Assembly: GCF_000499845.2 (NCBI RefSeq)
Contig: NC_023758.2
Coordinates: forward strand, 42,143,524 to 42,207,523
DNA length: 64,000 bases
From: Phaseolus vulgaris
Lineage: Eukaryota; Streptophyta; Magnoliopsida; Fabales; Fabaceae
Reading direction: 5' to 3'
The notes beneath the pieces are model-generated. The model saw nothing but the letters and a program-made list of their open reading frames with translations, had not been told where the DNA came from and made no database searches. Shown piece after piece: positions 9,175-22,890 of the stretch. The first letter of the stretch is position 1. Each line of letters starts with the position of its first letter. Both the position numbers and the translations under genes were made by a program.

Positions 9175-10905
9175 GATATCACGAGATATTGTGAGAAATT
9201 GCGAGATATTGTGAGATATCGCGACATATCGCAAGAAATTGCGAGTTATCGTGAGAAATGGCGAGATATCGCGAAAAATCCAAGATATAATGAGAAATTG
9301 CGAGAAATCGTGAGAAATCGCAAGATATCTCGAGAAATTGAAGATATCGTGAGATATTGTGAGATGTCATGAGAAATTGCGAGAAATTGAAGATATAGAG
9401 AGATATCGCAAGAAATTGCGAGAAATTGAAGATATCCTTAGAAATTTAGGATAATGCGAGATATCACGAGAAATTGCGACATGTCGCGAGAAATTGAAGA
9501 TATCACGAGATATCGAGAGAAATTGAAGATATCACAAGATATCGCGAGAAATTGAGGATATTGTGAGATATCGCGAGAAATCCAAGATATCATGAGATAT
9601 CGTGAGAAATCCAAGATATCGCGAGAAATTGAAGATATCACGATATAACGAGAAATTGAAGATATCACGAGATATAGCGAGAAATTGAAGATATCGTGAG
9701 AAATTGAAGATATCGTGAGAAATCGCGAGAAATTGAGGGTATCGCGAGAAATCCAAGATATCACGAGAAAGTAAAGATATCGCGAGAAATTGAAGATATC
9801 ACGAAAAATTTGGTAGATGTCGCGAGAAAGTCAAGATATCGCAAGAAATTGAAGATATCGTGAGAAACCACGAGAAATTGAAGATGTTGCGAGAAATCGC
9901 GAGAAATTGTAGATATCGTGAGATATCGCGAGATATCGTGAGATATCGCGAGATATCGTGAGATATCGCGAGATATCCCTAGAAATCGCGAGATGTCGCG
10001 AGAAATTGAAGATATCCTTAGAAATTTAGGATAACATGAGATATCGCGAGAAATTGAAGATATCGTGATATATCGTGAGAAATTGAAGATATCGTGAAAT
10101 ATTGCGAGAGATTGAAGATATTGTTAGATATCGTGAGATATCGCGAGAAATTGAAGATCTTGCAAGAAATAGCGAGATGTCGCGATAAATGAAGATATCA
10201 CAAGATATTGCAAGTTGTCGCGAGATATCAAATATATCGCGAGAAATTGAAGATATCGAGAGATATTACGAGAAATTGAAGATATCATGAGATATCGCGA
10301 GAAATTGAGGATATCGAGAGATATCGCGAGAAAATGAATATATCGCGAGAAATTGGAGATATCGTGAGATATCGCGAGAAATTGAATATATCGTGAGGTA
10401 TCGTGAGAAATTGAAGGTATCGCGATAAATTGAAGTTATCGCGAGAAGTTGAAGATATCGTGAGAAATCGCGAGAAATTGAATATATCGCGAGAAATTGA
10501 AGATATCGTGAGATATAGCAAGAAATTGAAGATATCGTGAGAAATTGAAGGTATCACGAGATATCGCGAGAAACTGAAGATATCTCAAGAAAATGAATAT
10601 ATCCCGAGAAATTGGAGATATCGAGAGAAAATGAATATATCGCGAGATATCGCGAGAAGTTAAAGATATCGCGAGAAATCGCGAGAAATTGAAGATATCG
10701 TGAGATATCGCGAGAAATTGAAGATATCGTGAGAAATTGCGAGAAATTGAAGATATCGTGAGAAATAACGAGAAATTGCAAGATATTACGATATATCGCA
10801 AGAAATTGAAGATATCGTGAGATATTGGGAAAAATTTGGTAGATGTCACGAGAAATTGCTAGAAATTGAAAGATATCACGAGATATCATAAAAAATTGAA
10901 GATAT
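9175..10905. repeat. Satellite-like array built on 10-bp and 19-bp units
   Basis: About 1.7 kb consists of two interleaved modules: a 10-bp unit 'gatatcgcga' (variants gtga, acga) and a roughly 19-bp unit 'gaagatatcgcgagaaatt'. Both contain the palindromes GATATC and TCGCGA, giving unusually dense CpG for this AT-rich window. Pure runs of the 10-bp unit occur near 9912-9980. Copies differ by single substitutions, so the array is not freshly homogenised. Long open frames on the minus strand (repeating FSRYLQFLAIS) are by-products of the repeat. The left boundary coincides with the end of SnRK2 fragment B. Confidence 0.95.
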
Positions 10906-12649
10906 TGCGTGATTAATCTATGGTATAATGGTCTGGAAAAAAAATTGCGATAAAATCAAACATCAATAAATATTAAGTTGATAAAAACTTATCCAAATTA
11001 AATTGTGAAACATTAGTTCGATTTAGTTTGAATTTAATATCATATTCAAATTTATCTCTTTATAAATTGTATATTTAATTTTTTTAATAAAATCCATGTT
11101 AGACAACATTTAATTTATTGATTTTTTAAATGAAATATTTTTTTATCTTAAATAATTTGATCGACAAAAATAGAAGGTATTGGATTGATCCATCATATTA
11201 TAATATTCCGCTTAATGATTTCGTTTATGAAAGTTAAATTATAATAATTTTATTTCATTATTACAATACAATTTTATATATTTATTTCATCAATCTTGAA
11301 AAATAGATTTTTCTAATTTGTTAGTGAGATCTTGTATTACTTTTTGATTGGTTGTTCTCTTTCACATAGAATATAAAGTTTCTTGTTTTTTTTTAAAATC
11401 TTTGTATCGTATAAATAATAAATTTTATGTTTAAGATTTTCTTTCATTAAAGATCCATGCTTTAATCAATGTCTCAAAAGTCGTTTCGTTCAATAAATAA
11501 AAAATTCTTAGATTACCCGTCTTTGTTAAGAAAAAATGCATACGATATATATTTTTTTAATTAAACACTAATTTTGAATTCTAAATAAATAATTATTTTT
11601 AATATTTAACTTAAAATATTGTGAACTTTGTTAAGACTGTTGTCTAATTATAGATTTTTATGTATGATAAGATTTTTAATTTTGCTAATTACCTAAAACT
11701 AAATCTAAACTAATTTAATTAGTTAATAATATTTTTTTTTTCATTGACAGTGTATGAGAATTACATTTTATTTATATTGTTTTACTTCATAAAATAAAAC
11801 TTTTTTTTAATATTTAAAAATAAATTATATATAATTTTTTTTTATCTATAGTCTATAACAATACAATTTTTCTCATTTCATTTATATAAATTATACTCTT
11901 GTTTTACCTTTTTTATAATTTATAATAATGGTATAATGTAAACAAAACTTAACTCATGAAATAAAAGTGTAGTTGTATAAGGTGTGGTTTGAATTTTAAT
12001 TTTTTAAACATAAATAATTTTATTTATAAATATATCAAATTAAAATTATTATAAATATTAAATTTTAAATCCTTAAAATAAAATTTCGTGATAGAAATTG
12101 GTACAGAAAATATCCGCTTATATAAATGAACAATTTTTTCGTGTAGAATTTACGTTGTTTCAATCACATTCTAAACTAGGTATAACTTCAACTAGTAGCC
12201 GTTAAATGCCTCAAAAGTCATTTCCTTTAAAAAATAAATTTAACTAATATATATATATATATATATAATTTAATTTTTTTTAATGAACTAACATTACCTT
12301 TTTATCAAAAAAAAAAATTAAAAATTACGAATTACATTATAATTATTGGATGAAATTTTTGACTATTTGAGATTATGTATGATATGAATATTAGAGTATC
12401 TGTGATAAAAAATAAATAATTAAACTTTTAGAAAATAATTGTTTCTGAATATAAAATCATATCTTTAATGGATTTTATAGTTTCGTTGTCGATAACAAAT
12501 ATATCCTTTATCATTTAATTGATGTCACTTTATATCTTAAAAATTTCTATATATTTCTTAATTCATATCCTAAATTTGACTTAGATTGAAAAGTGTGAGT
12601 CTGATAATTCTTACGTTTGAAGAAGAAACAGAGACGAAGAAGTTAAGGA
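10906..12649. other. AT-rich intergenic region upstream of the SnRK2 gene
   Basis: No gene remnant was seen. A (TA)n tract lies near 12247-12267. The segment just before 12650 ('gaagaagaaacagagacgaag') looks like a purine-rich plant 5' leader, so the promoter of the kinase gene presumably lies in the last few hundred bases. Confidence 0.5.
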
Positions 12650-15600
12650 ATGGAGAAGTACGAGGTAGTTGAAGAGAACGTAGGGTATGGAAGATTCGCA
12701 ATGGTGAAACTTATGCGTCACAGAGAGACCAAACACCTCGTTGCAGTCAAATTCATCCCAAGGGACCATATGGTACACCGATCATCTTCTTTCTTAAAAT
12801 TTAGGGTTTTCTTAGATTTGATTCATCAATAACATCAATTTAAGTGTTTCTTGGTTTGATGAATTTAAGATAGTGTGATGCTGTTTTACAATCAACTTTA
12901 GAACTGATTTTTTTCTTCAATAATGTTTTTTTTTTTGTATAAAATTTTCAAGAATCCAATTTACTTTTTCTTTCTTTTAAAACAATTTCAAATTTTGTTT
13001 TTAGTTTAAGGTGACTTTTAAATTTTAAAAACTTGTTTTATTATGTAGGGAAATTCTTAGTTTTGAAAAATGATTAAGTATTCTTTTTAAGGAGATGGAT
13101 CTTATTAGTTTATTATTTAAATGTGATTTTGTCTTAGTTTGTGCGCATTTTTAGGACTACTGTTTTTTTGGATAGTTTGTAATAGGTGAAACATTTGTCT
13201 TAACTACGGTGAGAAAAACAAGTTTTTCACATTTTTCATGAAGGGAATGCATGTGTTTTTTTATAAATTATCTATGTACTTTTTTTTTAATATATGAGTT
13301 TTGGTTTAGTCATTTCATATTTTTTTATATTTTTTTTTATGTGATGGTAGATGATTAAACGGTGATGCCTAATATGAGAGTATTTATAAAAAAACTATAA
13401 AAATATATTATTTTAATTTTTTGTAATTGCAATTTTTTTTGTTCTTTCTTTCTCTAAAATTAAAAATCACTATTTTTTATCCTAATATTATATCACATTC
13501 ATTAGTTATTTATGTGTTGAATAAAATGTCGAAATGATCATGAGTCATAAATTATTTTAAAATAACATTTGAGAACTAAGAACCAAAAAACTTGCTATTT
13601 TAGAAATTATACTTGAAAACTGCCTTCTATTTTTTTTTCCGGATGTATGTTCTATTATCTCTATTTCTAAGATATTTTTTAATATTCTTCCAAAAAAAGT
13701 TAAATTTTAATAATTTTAAAATTTGTTTACTATAAATTCAAAATATAATTCATATTCAAAGATACTTACTTATTAAAAAATGAATTATATATACTTAATT
13801 TCATCATAATTTCAATTATAACCTTTGGCAGATTAACGAGAAGGTGGAAAGGGAAATCATAAACCATAGATCTCTTCGTCATCCCAATATTGTTCAGTTC
13901 ATAGAGGTATGTAAAAATTTTAAAGTACTTGCTTCGACTTCTATTATTATAAAATAACTACATGTAATTATAGACACATACTTATTTAAGTATAACAAAT
14001 ACTATAATAAAATTAAAAAAATATCAAACAATTGTTTTTCATCTTTGTCCATGAGTGTCTTACTTTAAATAATAAATTAGAATATATACTCAATTGAAAA
14101 AAGTAATTTAAAAAATTTTATAATAAGATTACGAATGTGTCCAATTTAGAACTAAAGTTGTGCTACTTTAACTATACAAAACAGTTAAATTTAATTAATT
14201 TCGTGTAAAAGTTAAACAATATTAAGTCACTTTATTTTTCATCAATATTTTGTATTTTGGGTTACTACTAAAGGAAAGGAAATATTAGAGTATCTTTCAT
14301 AAACTAACATTTACTTCAATAGGTGATAATTAACCCCTTAACAACTCTTTGTTGATACTATACTACATTAATTTATTATGTTGAAATGGGTTGTTTAATG
14401 AAAAAAATGATACTTATTGATTTTAAGTGATGAGATGAATAATAATTTTATTGATTTTTATAATAGGTATTTTTAAAATAGTATTTATCACGATTTTAGT
14501 TTTGTCAACCGCGTAAAAACTTGTATTAATAATGCATAAAACAAAAACCGGTGTTTAACACTGAATTTGATGTTTTGCAGGTGGCTTTGACTCCAACACA
14601 TCTTGCAATAGTTATGGAGTATGCAGCTGGTGGAGAGTTGTTTTATCAAGTTCTTAACGTAGGAACAATGACAGAAGATAGAGTATGCTCTCTCTTTCAC
14701 TCACACACTCACATCTTCATTTATATGATAGACAATAAAAAAGCAAAGTTCTGATTTCTGTCACCAATTTTGATTGATATTCAGGCCAACAAATTAGAGT
14801 TCATAAAATGAGAATATGTACTTTAACTCTAACCTGATACATAGAACTATAACAGTATGTATTAATCTAGAGATTCTGGTATTAATGGAAGGAAATATCT
14901 TTTGATCTAAAATTAATTAAAGACTAATTACTCGAAATACTAAAATCTATGTAAAAGGTTTATTCCTGATAAGTTAGTTTGCATATGCACAAAACAAGAA
15001 CAAGATTTTCCGCCGACGATGTTACAGCATATTAATAAATACATACCTGAGTTGATATAATCATATAAATGAATATTATAACACATGTTTTTGTCATGAA
15101 TTAAAGAAAGGATCAAAACTAAATTATATACTCAAGTACTTATTATTATAGTACAGTGAACATGTTTAATGATTCAAAGAGTTTATTTAAATATTGATTA
15201 AATATTATCCAATTTGTTTCTGATTTTTCTTGTGACTGGTAAATATTTCAGGCTCGATATTTCTTCCAGCAGTTGATTGCAGGAGTTAGTTATTGCCACG
15301 AAATGGTAAATGAAATGCATATTACTCTGAGAATGGATTGTTTGTTTTCAGTGTTTTAGTAGCAATATCAGTTTTTTTCCTTTTGTAGGAAATATGTCAT
15401 CGAGACCTGAAGTTGGAGAATACCTTATTGGATGGAAGTCCTGCAAATCGTCTTAAAATTTGTGATTTTGGCTATTCTAAGGTTCAATCATGAAGTTCAT
15501 GTATACATTAATTCAATGCTTTAAACAAACAACTGATTAAATGCTTTATTTGATACTAATTTCTGCTTCTGATAATCTTTAATTTTCTAGTCATGTCTAC

Positions 15601-16728
15601 TTCATTCGAAGACTCATTCAAAGATAGGAACTCCAGCCTATATTGCACCAGAGATCATTTCTGGGAAAGACTATGATGGAAAGGTAATAAGGGCTTCTAA
15701 CCTTATAGATCATGAAAAAAATAAAAGATCCATGCTGTTATAGACTGGTTCAATTGTTCAGGAGTCACTTTACACAACAGTAAAATTTCCTTGCAAGAGT
15801 GAAACAGAAAGTAGCATATTTATTTCAATTACTATATGAAGTGTGAAGCCATTAAAAATGTCTTAGAGTTGATGAGTTTTCTTGTATTTTATGCTGGTTT
15901 TGTTCAGTTTTTGACTAATGTGTTTGTTTTCTACTTGCTCAGTTGGCAGATGTATGGTCCTGTGGAGTAATACTTTATGCAATGCTTGTAGGAACTTTGC
16001 CATTTGAGGACAAAGCTGATCGTCAAAATCTCCGAAAAATCGTTCAGGTAATTAATTTGCTTTATGTTTTGAGTTTAATTTCCATGTATTGTTGTAAAAG
16101 CTTTTTACACAGTCAATCTATCAGAAATCACAACTTTAAATAGTTATTGCAGAAGTCATATTATAGTTTCTGAATGAAAACCAGTGTAAATTTTTAATAT
16201 CTTTACATTGATGTACTTATATTTGCTTTTATTTTATAAAAATCTTTTTTGATAGATTCACCATGTCTTCTGTCTAGAACCTTTGTGATTTTCTATGTAC
16301 ACTTTTTATGCAGCGAGTTTTGGTTGTTCAATACGAGTTCCCCGACAATGTTTTATGCGAAGACAGTAAAAATCTGATATCTCGTATTTTTGTGGCAAAT
16401 CCAGCAAAGGTATGTATATGAGCACAGTCATTTAATTATTTTTTGGGATAAACATTGTAAAGAAAAGAACACTATGGCATGATATACTATAATACTAGGA
16501 GTATGTTGTAACTCTGCTTTTGTAATTATGTTTTAGAGAATCACCATGGAGGAAATAAAGTCACATCCATGGTTTTTAAAGAACTTGCCGGAGGAGTTAA
16601 GAGAAGGAGCTCACTATGTCTACCACAATGAAGAAAATACAAAACATTGTCTTCAAAGTATAGAAGAGATCATGAACATTGTCAACGAAGCCAAAACCAC
16701 ACCTGTTGCTTCGAGTCCAAATTTATAG
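12650..16728 (+). CDS. SnRK2-type serine/threonine protein kinase, nine exons
   Basis: The CDS joins 12650-12772, 13832-13906, 14581-14682, 15252-15305, 15389-15481, 15591-15683, 15943-16047, 16314-16409 and 16537-16728. Every junction is GT-AG, all exons are phase 0, and the product is 310 aa. SnRK2 kinases act in osmotic-stress and ABA signalling. Visible motifs are ATP-binding Lys34 (VAVKF), the HRDLKLEN catalytic loop (D124), DFGYSK (D144), GTPAYIAPE (168-170), LADVWSCGV, and [12 protein letters not shown]...HPWFLKNLP. The nine-exon layout is typical of SnRK2. Oddities: the glycine loop reads GYGRFA rather than GxGxFG. The activation loop keeps one Ser (about 159) but has Lys where SnRK2 usually has Thr. 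The C-terminus ends shortly after [12 protein letters not shown] without the acidic ABA-box tail, so an ABA-independent subgroup is more likely. A partial duplicate lies at 4282-9174. Confidence 0.93.
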
Positions 16729-19700
16729 CAGGATTTGGCATGGGAATAGAGGAAGATATAATACTGAAGTAGATGAAAATAACCATGCATGAGAAGTGAG
16801 TCAAGGAAGCACAAGCCATTCATTTTTTGTGGATAATGATAAATTAGATTGTTTTGGTTCATTTTTTCCCCAAAGTTAAGGTCAATTCTTTGGTTGTATC
16901 TATGTACACTATTTAGTTTTATGACTGTTGAATTGTACATTTTTTTGACATGGTACAAGGTTTTTGTTTATAAGTATGAGGTGTTTGTTTGCTTTCTCCC
17001 CTCTAAATATTATGCTATGTTCAGTCTTCATAGCACAGATTGGAAGTGAAGTATGATGTTTGTGCTTACCGCATCAGCTGTCTCTATCTTTCTGCAGGGA
17101 TTTAGGGCCAGGTTGCTAAATCTACAATAATTTGACCCTTTTCTCTGTTTTTGATTTCTTTGGTTGAAGTATATTTGTAGTGGTTGAATTATTACTTGTG
17201 GATGAACATCTTATGATGGTTGTTACCTTTTTAGACTGAAATCTAAGAAAAAGTAGATTATGGTTCAATTCATGAAGGGAAATAAAATCAGAGAAACTCA
17301 AAGGGAACAGAAAAAAAAAAACAGAAGATGAGATGAATATTAGACCTAAAATCTAAATCAACTAGACCCTTCAATTGATTCCTGAACTATTCTCAGAAAT
17401 TCATGCATATTCTTACCATATATCACCAATGAAATTTAAACACAGAACAATCCCTTTTTATGGAAGAATAAGAAAGGAAACAGAAAAAAAAAAAAAAAAA
17501 AACAGGAGGAGGTGGTGGTACACTTTGTTTAAGACATCTGAAACGTCAACTTCCTTTGGCACATACAATGAATTTTCACTCACCAATCCTCCTAATTTTA
17601 GAGCACAAATGAAGCACACTTTTTGCTATTTTCAACCAAAGTGACTTTGATAGTGACCCTTATTCATAAAGCTCATGCTTGCATCTCTTTCTCATAACAC
17701 ATCATACATAATAAGAGAATATGTCATCCATTCTTCCATGCTTCAGATTTGTTTTTATTTTATCTTATCTTTAACCCAATTTTCTTTTCCTCCTTTCTAT
17801 ATTTTGTTAAAGTTTATAATCAATCATTTAACTAATTAGACTTTCACTTGTTATTATTCGTTCCCTAAATTCCAATTTATGAAGCTAATAATTAGGAAAA
17901 ATTATTAGGTTCACTTGTTCTTTTTTTTTTTGCTTCATGCAAGTAATAATTAGGAGAAAATTATTGACAATATCTCTCCTGCTAAATGCTGAGGTATATA
18001 TAGGAAAAAATATTTTCACAATCATCTTTTCTAAAACACCTTCTTCAAAATGATAATAATAAATATAAACAAAATTTCAAAATTTATATATATAGATATA
18101 GATATATAGATATATTGAGAATAGTTGTATAAAGTATCATAACATTTTGACTTTGATGGAAATAGTATACTAATACTATTCTAGACACTCAAATGAAACG
18201 TAATTAAGTAATTAATTAATATCCTAATCCTTAAGGGTAAAACTAAACCATCTTTATTGTTGTTTTTTATTTAAGACAAGTTAATTTACTTTTATGTTTG
18301 GATTTTCCAGCGTTACATTGTTAAAGTTTTATTAGGAGAAAATGATGTCATCATTTAAAAAGATGGGATAATTATAACACAATTTAATTAAAAGGTTTTA
18401 TTTATATATCTACTATCTGTCCATTTTCTTACAAAGCCAACAAATCATACATTGATAATGCAAAATGATCTGAAAATATACAAAATTTTCGGCCTCACAT
18501 TTAATTAATTATCAATCTTCACGTAGAATAAAATGATCAACTTTATAATAATTATTTTAAAAAATATTTAAAATAATTTTTTATTAGTTGGTAGTATAAT
18601 TTACACTTATATAATGTATTAAAATCAACTATGAATTAATACAGGAAAACAAAACAAATTTTAGTAATTTTATAGTTTATGATGTCTATTGAAAAAAATT
18701 GTTAAAATATCAATTATATATAATGACATTTCATAATATTATTATAATATATATTATATAAGTGGATGAGTATTTTTTAAGGTTGAATTAAACTTAAATT
18801 TTATATTTTAATAATATTAAAATTTCATATATTTAGATTCTTTACTCTTAAACTTAAACTTTGAAAACATAAATATGGAGAACAAATTCCTTTTTCTTCA
18901 ACTTTTTGGTAACATTATTAAATTAGTTGCAGACTATTCTTACATTAAAGCAAGGAAATTATTTAAAAGGTAGGAAATTTCTTATCCAAAAGGAAGGTGA
19001 AAAGAGATTGTAAAAGAAGTGAAAAAGAAACTTTGCTATTATTTGATTAATTAAAATATAAATATATTCTTTAAGGTTCTCCCTTTGTCCAGCTAGGAGG
19101 CAGCACAATCCTATTTTCTATGTTATAAATCATTATCAGATCTACTTTCTTCTTTTCCCAGACAATCAATTTAACTTTAACTGAGGAAGATCTGTTCTTG
19201 TTGTTGAGTTATCAACAACCCTTGGGAAAAGACAGCTTTTTTGAAAGATAGATTTCACATACTATATTTTTATGTTTATAGTCTTTATAGGGGTCTCATT
19301 CTTGGAGTAACTTTTTCTCTTAGTCTTAACCATGTCAGATATACCGTTAATCTTTAACACTAGATCATGTTCTCTCTGCATACTTTGTTTCTTTTCTTCA
19401 GAACCCAAAAAAAGTTGAACCATGCATTTCAGTCATCAGCTTTCAAATGTGATCTAAGAAACACAGTTTTCTGGACAAGAGATTTTACACAAAAGGGTTA
19501 ATGATTTGAGCATATTGGTGTGATCTGAGTTGCACCATGTTGATACTAGAGTTACAAGAAAATTATCTCAATGCTAAACAATGCACTTTCTTTGAGTATA
19601 GAAAAATGTACACAACTGAGAAAACTAAAACCAGAAACTAATTTTTAGATAATGAAAAAGTGGAAGCAAATGTGAAAACTAACCCTTATGGAAGTTAAGT

Positions 19701-20314
19701 TCCAACACACCATGATATAATGGTTCAAAAGTTTCTTACATTTAATTGATTTTTATTGATAAAATCTTGATTCTATATGATGCAATTGTAAATAAAAAGT
19801 GTCACACTGATTAGAAACATTAACTCGTATATTGAATATTTCTAATAGCATCAATTTTTTATTCAAAAACTACATATCCCTTCTTCTGATCTTTTTTTCT
19901 TAAATTTCTTCCATGTACACAATACATGAAATGAATACCACACCTTTGTATAGAAAGATGTTTCTCTTACTTGAAGGCATTGGCATCTTAAAATTCTGGT
20001 TTCTCATGTATGACATGAGTAATGTTGCTTCACTTCAAAGCAAGTATCACATTCCCATCTTTTGCATTTTTTTAACTCTTCTTTTGTTTTCATTGGAAAA
20101 GCTTCTTCAAGGTCTCAAACACCAAAACCAGCTTGTAAATCAATTGCCTATAAACTCAGTAAATAGAGAAAAAGGAATATCAGAAAAAAAATCATGACAT
20201 TGCTTCCATTTTTCAACATAATTTTTCCTTTTTATTTTCCCTTAAGGAGCTTCATTTTGCTCTCAACTATTTTTCCACCTTTGCTATGGCTTCATCAAAC
20301 AAAATTATTTACAT
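16729..20314. other. Intergenic region between the kinase and the BPS1-like gene
   Basis: The first 200-300 bp are probably the 3' untranslated region of the SnRK2 gene. The rest is AT-rich with short poly-A and poly-T runs and a 'tatatagatatagatatatag' type tract near 18090. Small open frames (for example 16849-17049, 17375-17644, 19913-20197) show no recognisable domain. Because the downstream gene lies on the minus strand, the two genes are convergent here. Confidence 0.5.
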
Positions 20315-21503
20315 CTACTTATGACTACACATATCCAAAAGCTTCTTCCTTCCTTCCACAATTTCATCAAAGAAATCATCAAGTTGCCCTGTTATAGTCT
20401 CAACCCCACATCTCAACAACCCAAAGCAACGTTTCAAGTTGTCAACTTTTGATTGGATCTCATACTGTGCATCATAACCCACCATTCTCTCCAACTCAAT
20501 TTTCAATTCCTCCATGGCAATCTTTGCTTGTTGAAATTCAAGAAGCAGAATCCCTGGCTGCCCATTATTGTGGTCAATCTCCTGTGCAACTTTCTGCTGC
20601 AATCTTGCCATTGAAACCACAAAACCTGATCCGAAAACCATGTGCCCCTCATACCCTTGTTGCTCAAAGCAGGAGGAAGACCAGCAATATGCAACTCCAC
20701 ATAGCAAAATCATAAGAAGCAACGAGCTAACACTCCTCATTGCACAAAGCACTCCTCGGAAGCCATTGAACTCGTTTAGCTTTGATTCCATACACATGTT
20801 CTGATTCAGGCATTGAGACAATGCCTGAATTCTTGTTTCCATCATGCTTTTGTTTTCCTCTACCAATCCTAGACTCTCCCTTTGACAAATATTTATGGCC
20901 CTAACGACCTGCAATATATATATGTGTTAGAAGAACTTAGTTCATGTTGTTTGGAAACTCATCAGAATCCAAAGAATCACATCAATTCAGCCTAATAAAA
21001 ACGTGGAAGTTTACATCTGTAACATGCAACCAAACACACTATTAGACTAATTAATTTAAAAAAAACTTGTTTTAGTTGTGTGAAAACTAAGCCTTTTGAC
21101 TAAAAGTTTGGAACAGAATTTGAGGTGTGTATATACCAACCTGATGTGAAAGCTCTGGAGTGAAGTGATGGTAGCCATCCACTAAGGAGGTTATATTGGA
21201 GGCAGTTGAGGAATAGTTCTCTATTCCATAAATGGCTGATTTGAGTACATGACAGATATCCCAAAGCCTTGAGCTTTCATCCATGTATTCATCCAGCCAT
21301 TTGCCTCCAACTGGCAAGCAGAGCCTTTGGATAAAAATGGTTAACTTGGAGTGGAAGGATTGGAGGGATGAGAGGACCTCTGAGATGAATTGGATTGACA
21401 TGAAGTCATGGGAGAGGAAGGATTGGTGAAGCTCATTGAGTCCTTGAGTGAGGAAGTTGTAGAAGCCATTGACAGAAGAGTTTGTGCAGGAAGAAGTACT
21501 CAT
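20315..21503 (-). CDS. UPF0496 / BPS1-like protein, two exons
   Basis: The CDS is complement(join(20315-20908, 21141-21503)), 318 aa. The donor is CATCAG|GTTGG, the acceptor TTGCAG|GTCGTT, and the junction reads LSHQ-VVRAIN. The N-terminal part contains [19 protein letters not shown] and then [20 protein letters not shown], a signature I associate with plant UPF0496 protein 4 and BYPASS1-related proteins. A hydrophobic stretch [16 protein letters not shown] (about 181-196) could be a membrane segment, and the C-terminal third is helical with Glu/Lys-rich coiled-coil character. BYPASS1 itself restrains a root-derived mobile growth signal. The function of this subgroup is not established, so no pathway is assigned. 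The start is the first Met of the exon, followed by the typical short MSTSS lead. Confidence 0.88.
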
Positions 21504-22407
21504 GATGAAAGGCTAGAAATAGAAAAAGGAAGTGTGGTTGAAGGGAAGTTGATGGAGATTGATAGGTTTATATAATTGGAAGATTAAGTTGAAAAGAGAT
21601 GAAGCAATCAAGGGAGTGGGTAGCTTAGAGGGTTCTAACTTTTTATGGTGAAAGTCACTGTTGGGTGCAATTATGGCTGTTTCCTATAGAGTGGAGAGGA
21701 TGATTGGGAATCTGCTGTTGTTACTTTTTATTGTGAAAGGGTCTCTACTCAGCAAATGTTAAGAGAGAGAATCAAAAGAAACTAGTCTTCAGAATATATA
21801 GTACTGTGGATCACATATAGAGCCTTAAAAAAATGCATTATGAAAACTATACAAAATGGTTTTTCTCCTTTTGTGATTCCATCGAGGTTTCAGTGTGAGG
21901 TTGGATTGTGCTACTATTGGATGCAAAAGTTTGACTACTTTGACTAAGATTCTGCTTCTCATTCTTCTATTTTGATTTGGTTGCAAACTGCTTCTCTTTG
22001 TTTGGCTCCTTTTTATTTTATTTTCTCTTTCACCAGCACAATGCACCTTTCCATTTTGGTAAGAGTAGCATGTAGTTCATTTTGGTTTTTCTGGAAAGAG
22101 AAATGAATGATAGAGTTGTGTAAGATGACAGTAATGGAGATATGAGATTCTTCTTTCTCCTTTGGCACCCAACATATCAGTTTCAGTATTAAATTAAAGG
22201 AGCATGCTTAAGGTACACTCCAAAAATGGGGACTATGAGGCTCATGAACACAAGGGTAGTCAATTTTTTTTTTAAGAAAGTGAAACTGATATATGATGTA
22301 ATAAAAATGTAGAGAAATATATTGACTGCTGAAAAAAAATATATTCCTAATGTTGATTCCTTGTAACATTAAGGTTTTTTTTTGTAAATTTTGTATCTAT
22401 TCATCCC

Positions 22408-22410
<3 letters not shown>
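21504..22410. other. Upstream region of the BPS1-like gene
   Basis: The stretch just above 21503 is presumably leader and promoter of the minus-strand gene; 'tatataat' near 21571-21578 is a possible TATA box on that strand. No other gene is supported. Confidence 0.35.
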
Positions 22411-22471
<61 letters not shown>

Positions 22472-22476
22472 AATAA
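22411..22476. repeat. Compound microsatellite (TA)n then (ATA)n
   Basis: An uninterrupted (AT)n tract of about 46 bp runs directly into (ATA)n of about 20 bp. It is likely to be length-polymorphic. Confidence 0.95.
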
Positions 22477-22524
22477 ATTTATTAATCATTTATTTCACAA
22501 ACAAACATTATCGTTGGCATAAAA

Positions 22525-22890
22525 AATTATTAAATAAATCAATTTTAGATATAAAAATAATTAATTAATGTACTGATTTAAATTAGATATTATTTGAAAG
22601 ATTAAAAATATTATTGATATATAAAATAATTTTATTATTAATAAAATTTATAAACTAATTTTTAAATTAATATCTAATTAGTTATAAAGATTTTAATTAC
22701 TAATTAATTTAAATTATAAAATTGATAGATAAAACCTGATAACTAATTATCAATTTAAATTTTTTATTAATAATAAAAATTACTTTAAATATTAATAATT
22801 ATTTTAATTTTAAAATTTATTTAATATAATAATTAATTATTTTTATCTTTAAATTTAATTTTTATTTAATGATTTTAAGACTAAGTTTAC
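22525..22890. mobile_element. Inverted-repeat element, decayed member of the 2258/38136 family
   Basis: The left arm has 'ttattaaataaatcaatttt' followed by 'tagat...ataattaattaatg'. The right arm ends 'atttttatttaatgatttta', the reverse complement of the left-arm pattern seen in the element at 38136. The centre has 'ttaaattaatatctaatt', also shared. The CACTACAAG tips are not intact. Confidence 0.6.

Noticed and set aside
9179..10889. Several long minus-strand open frames (repeating FSRYLQFLAISHDIFN) as a repeat-protein gene
   Set aside because: They arise in more than one frame from the satellite units, which lack in-frame stops by composition. There is no start context, splice structure or unique sequence.
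9175..10905. CRISPR-like array
   Set aside because: The units are contiguous and variable, without constant repeats separated by unique spacers, and the DNA is plant nuclear.
19913..20397. Two plus-strand open frames at 19913-20197 and 20194-20397
   Set aside because: There is no recognisable domain, and the second overlaps the end of the minus-strand BPS1-like gene in antisense.
22350..22568. 72-aa open frame
   Set aside because: It reads through the (TA)n/(ATA)n microsatellite (poly Ile-Tyr).
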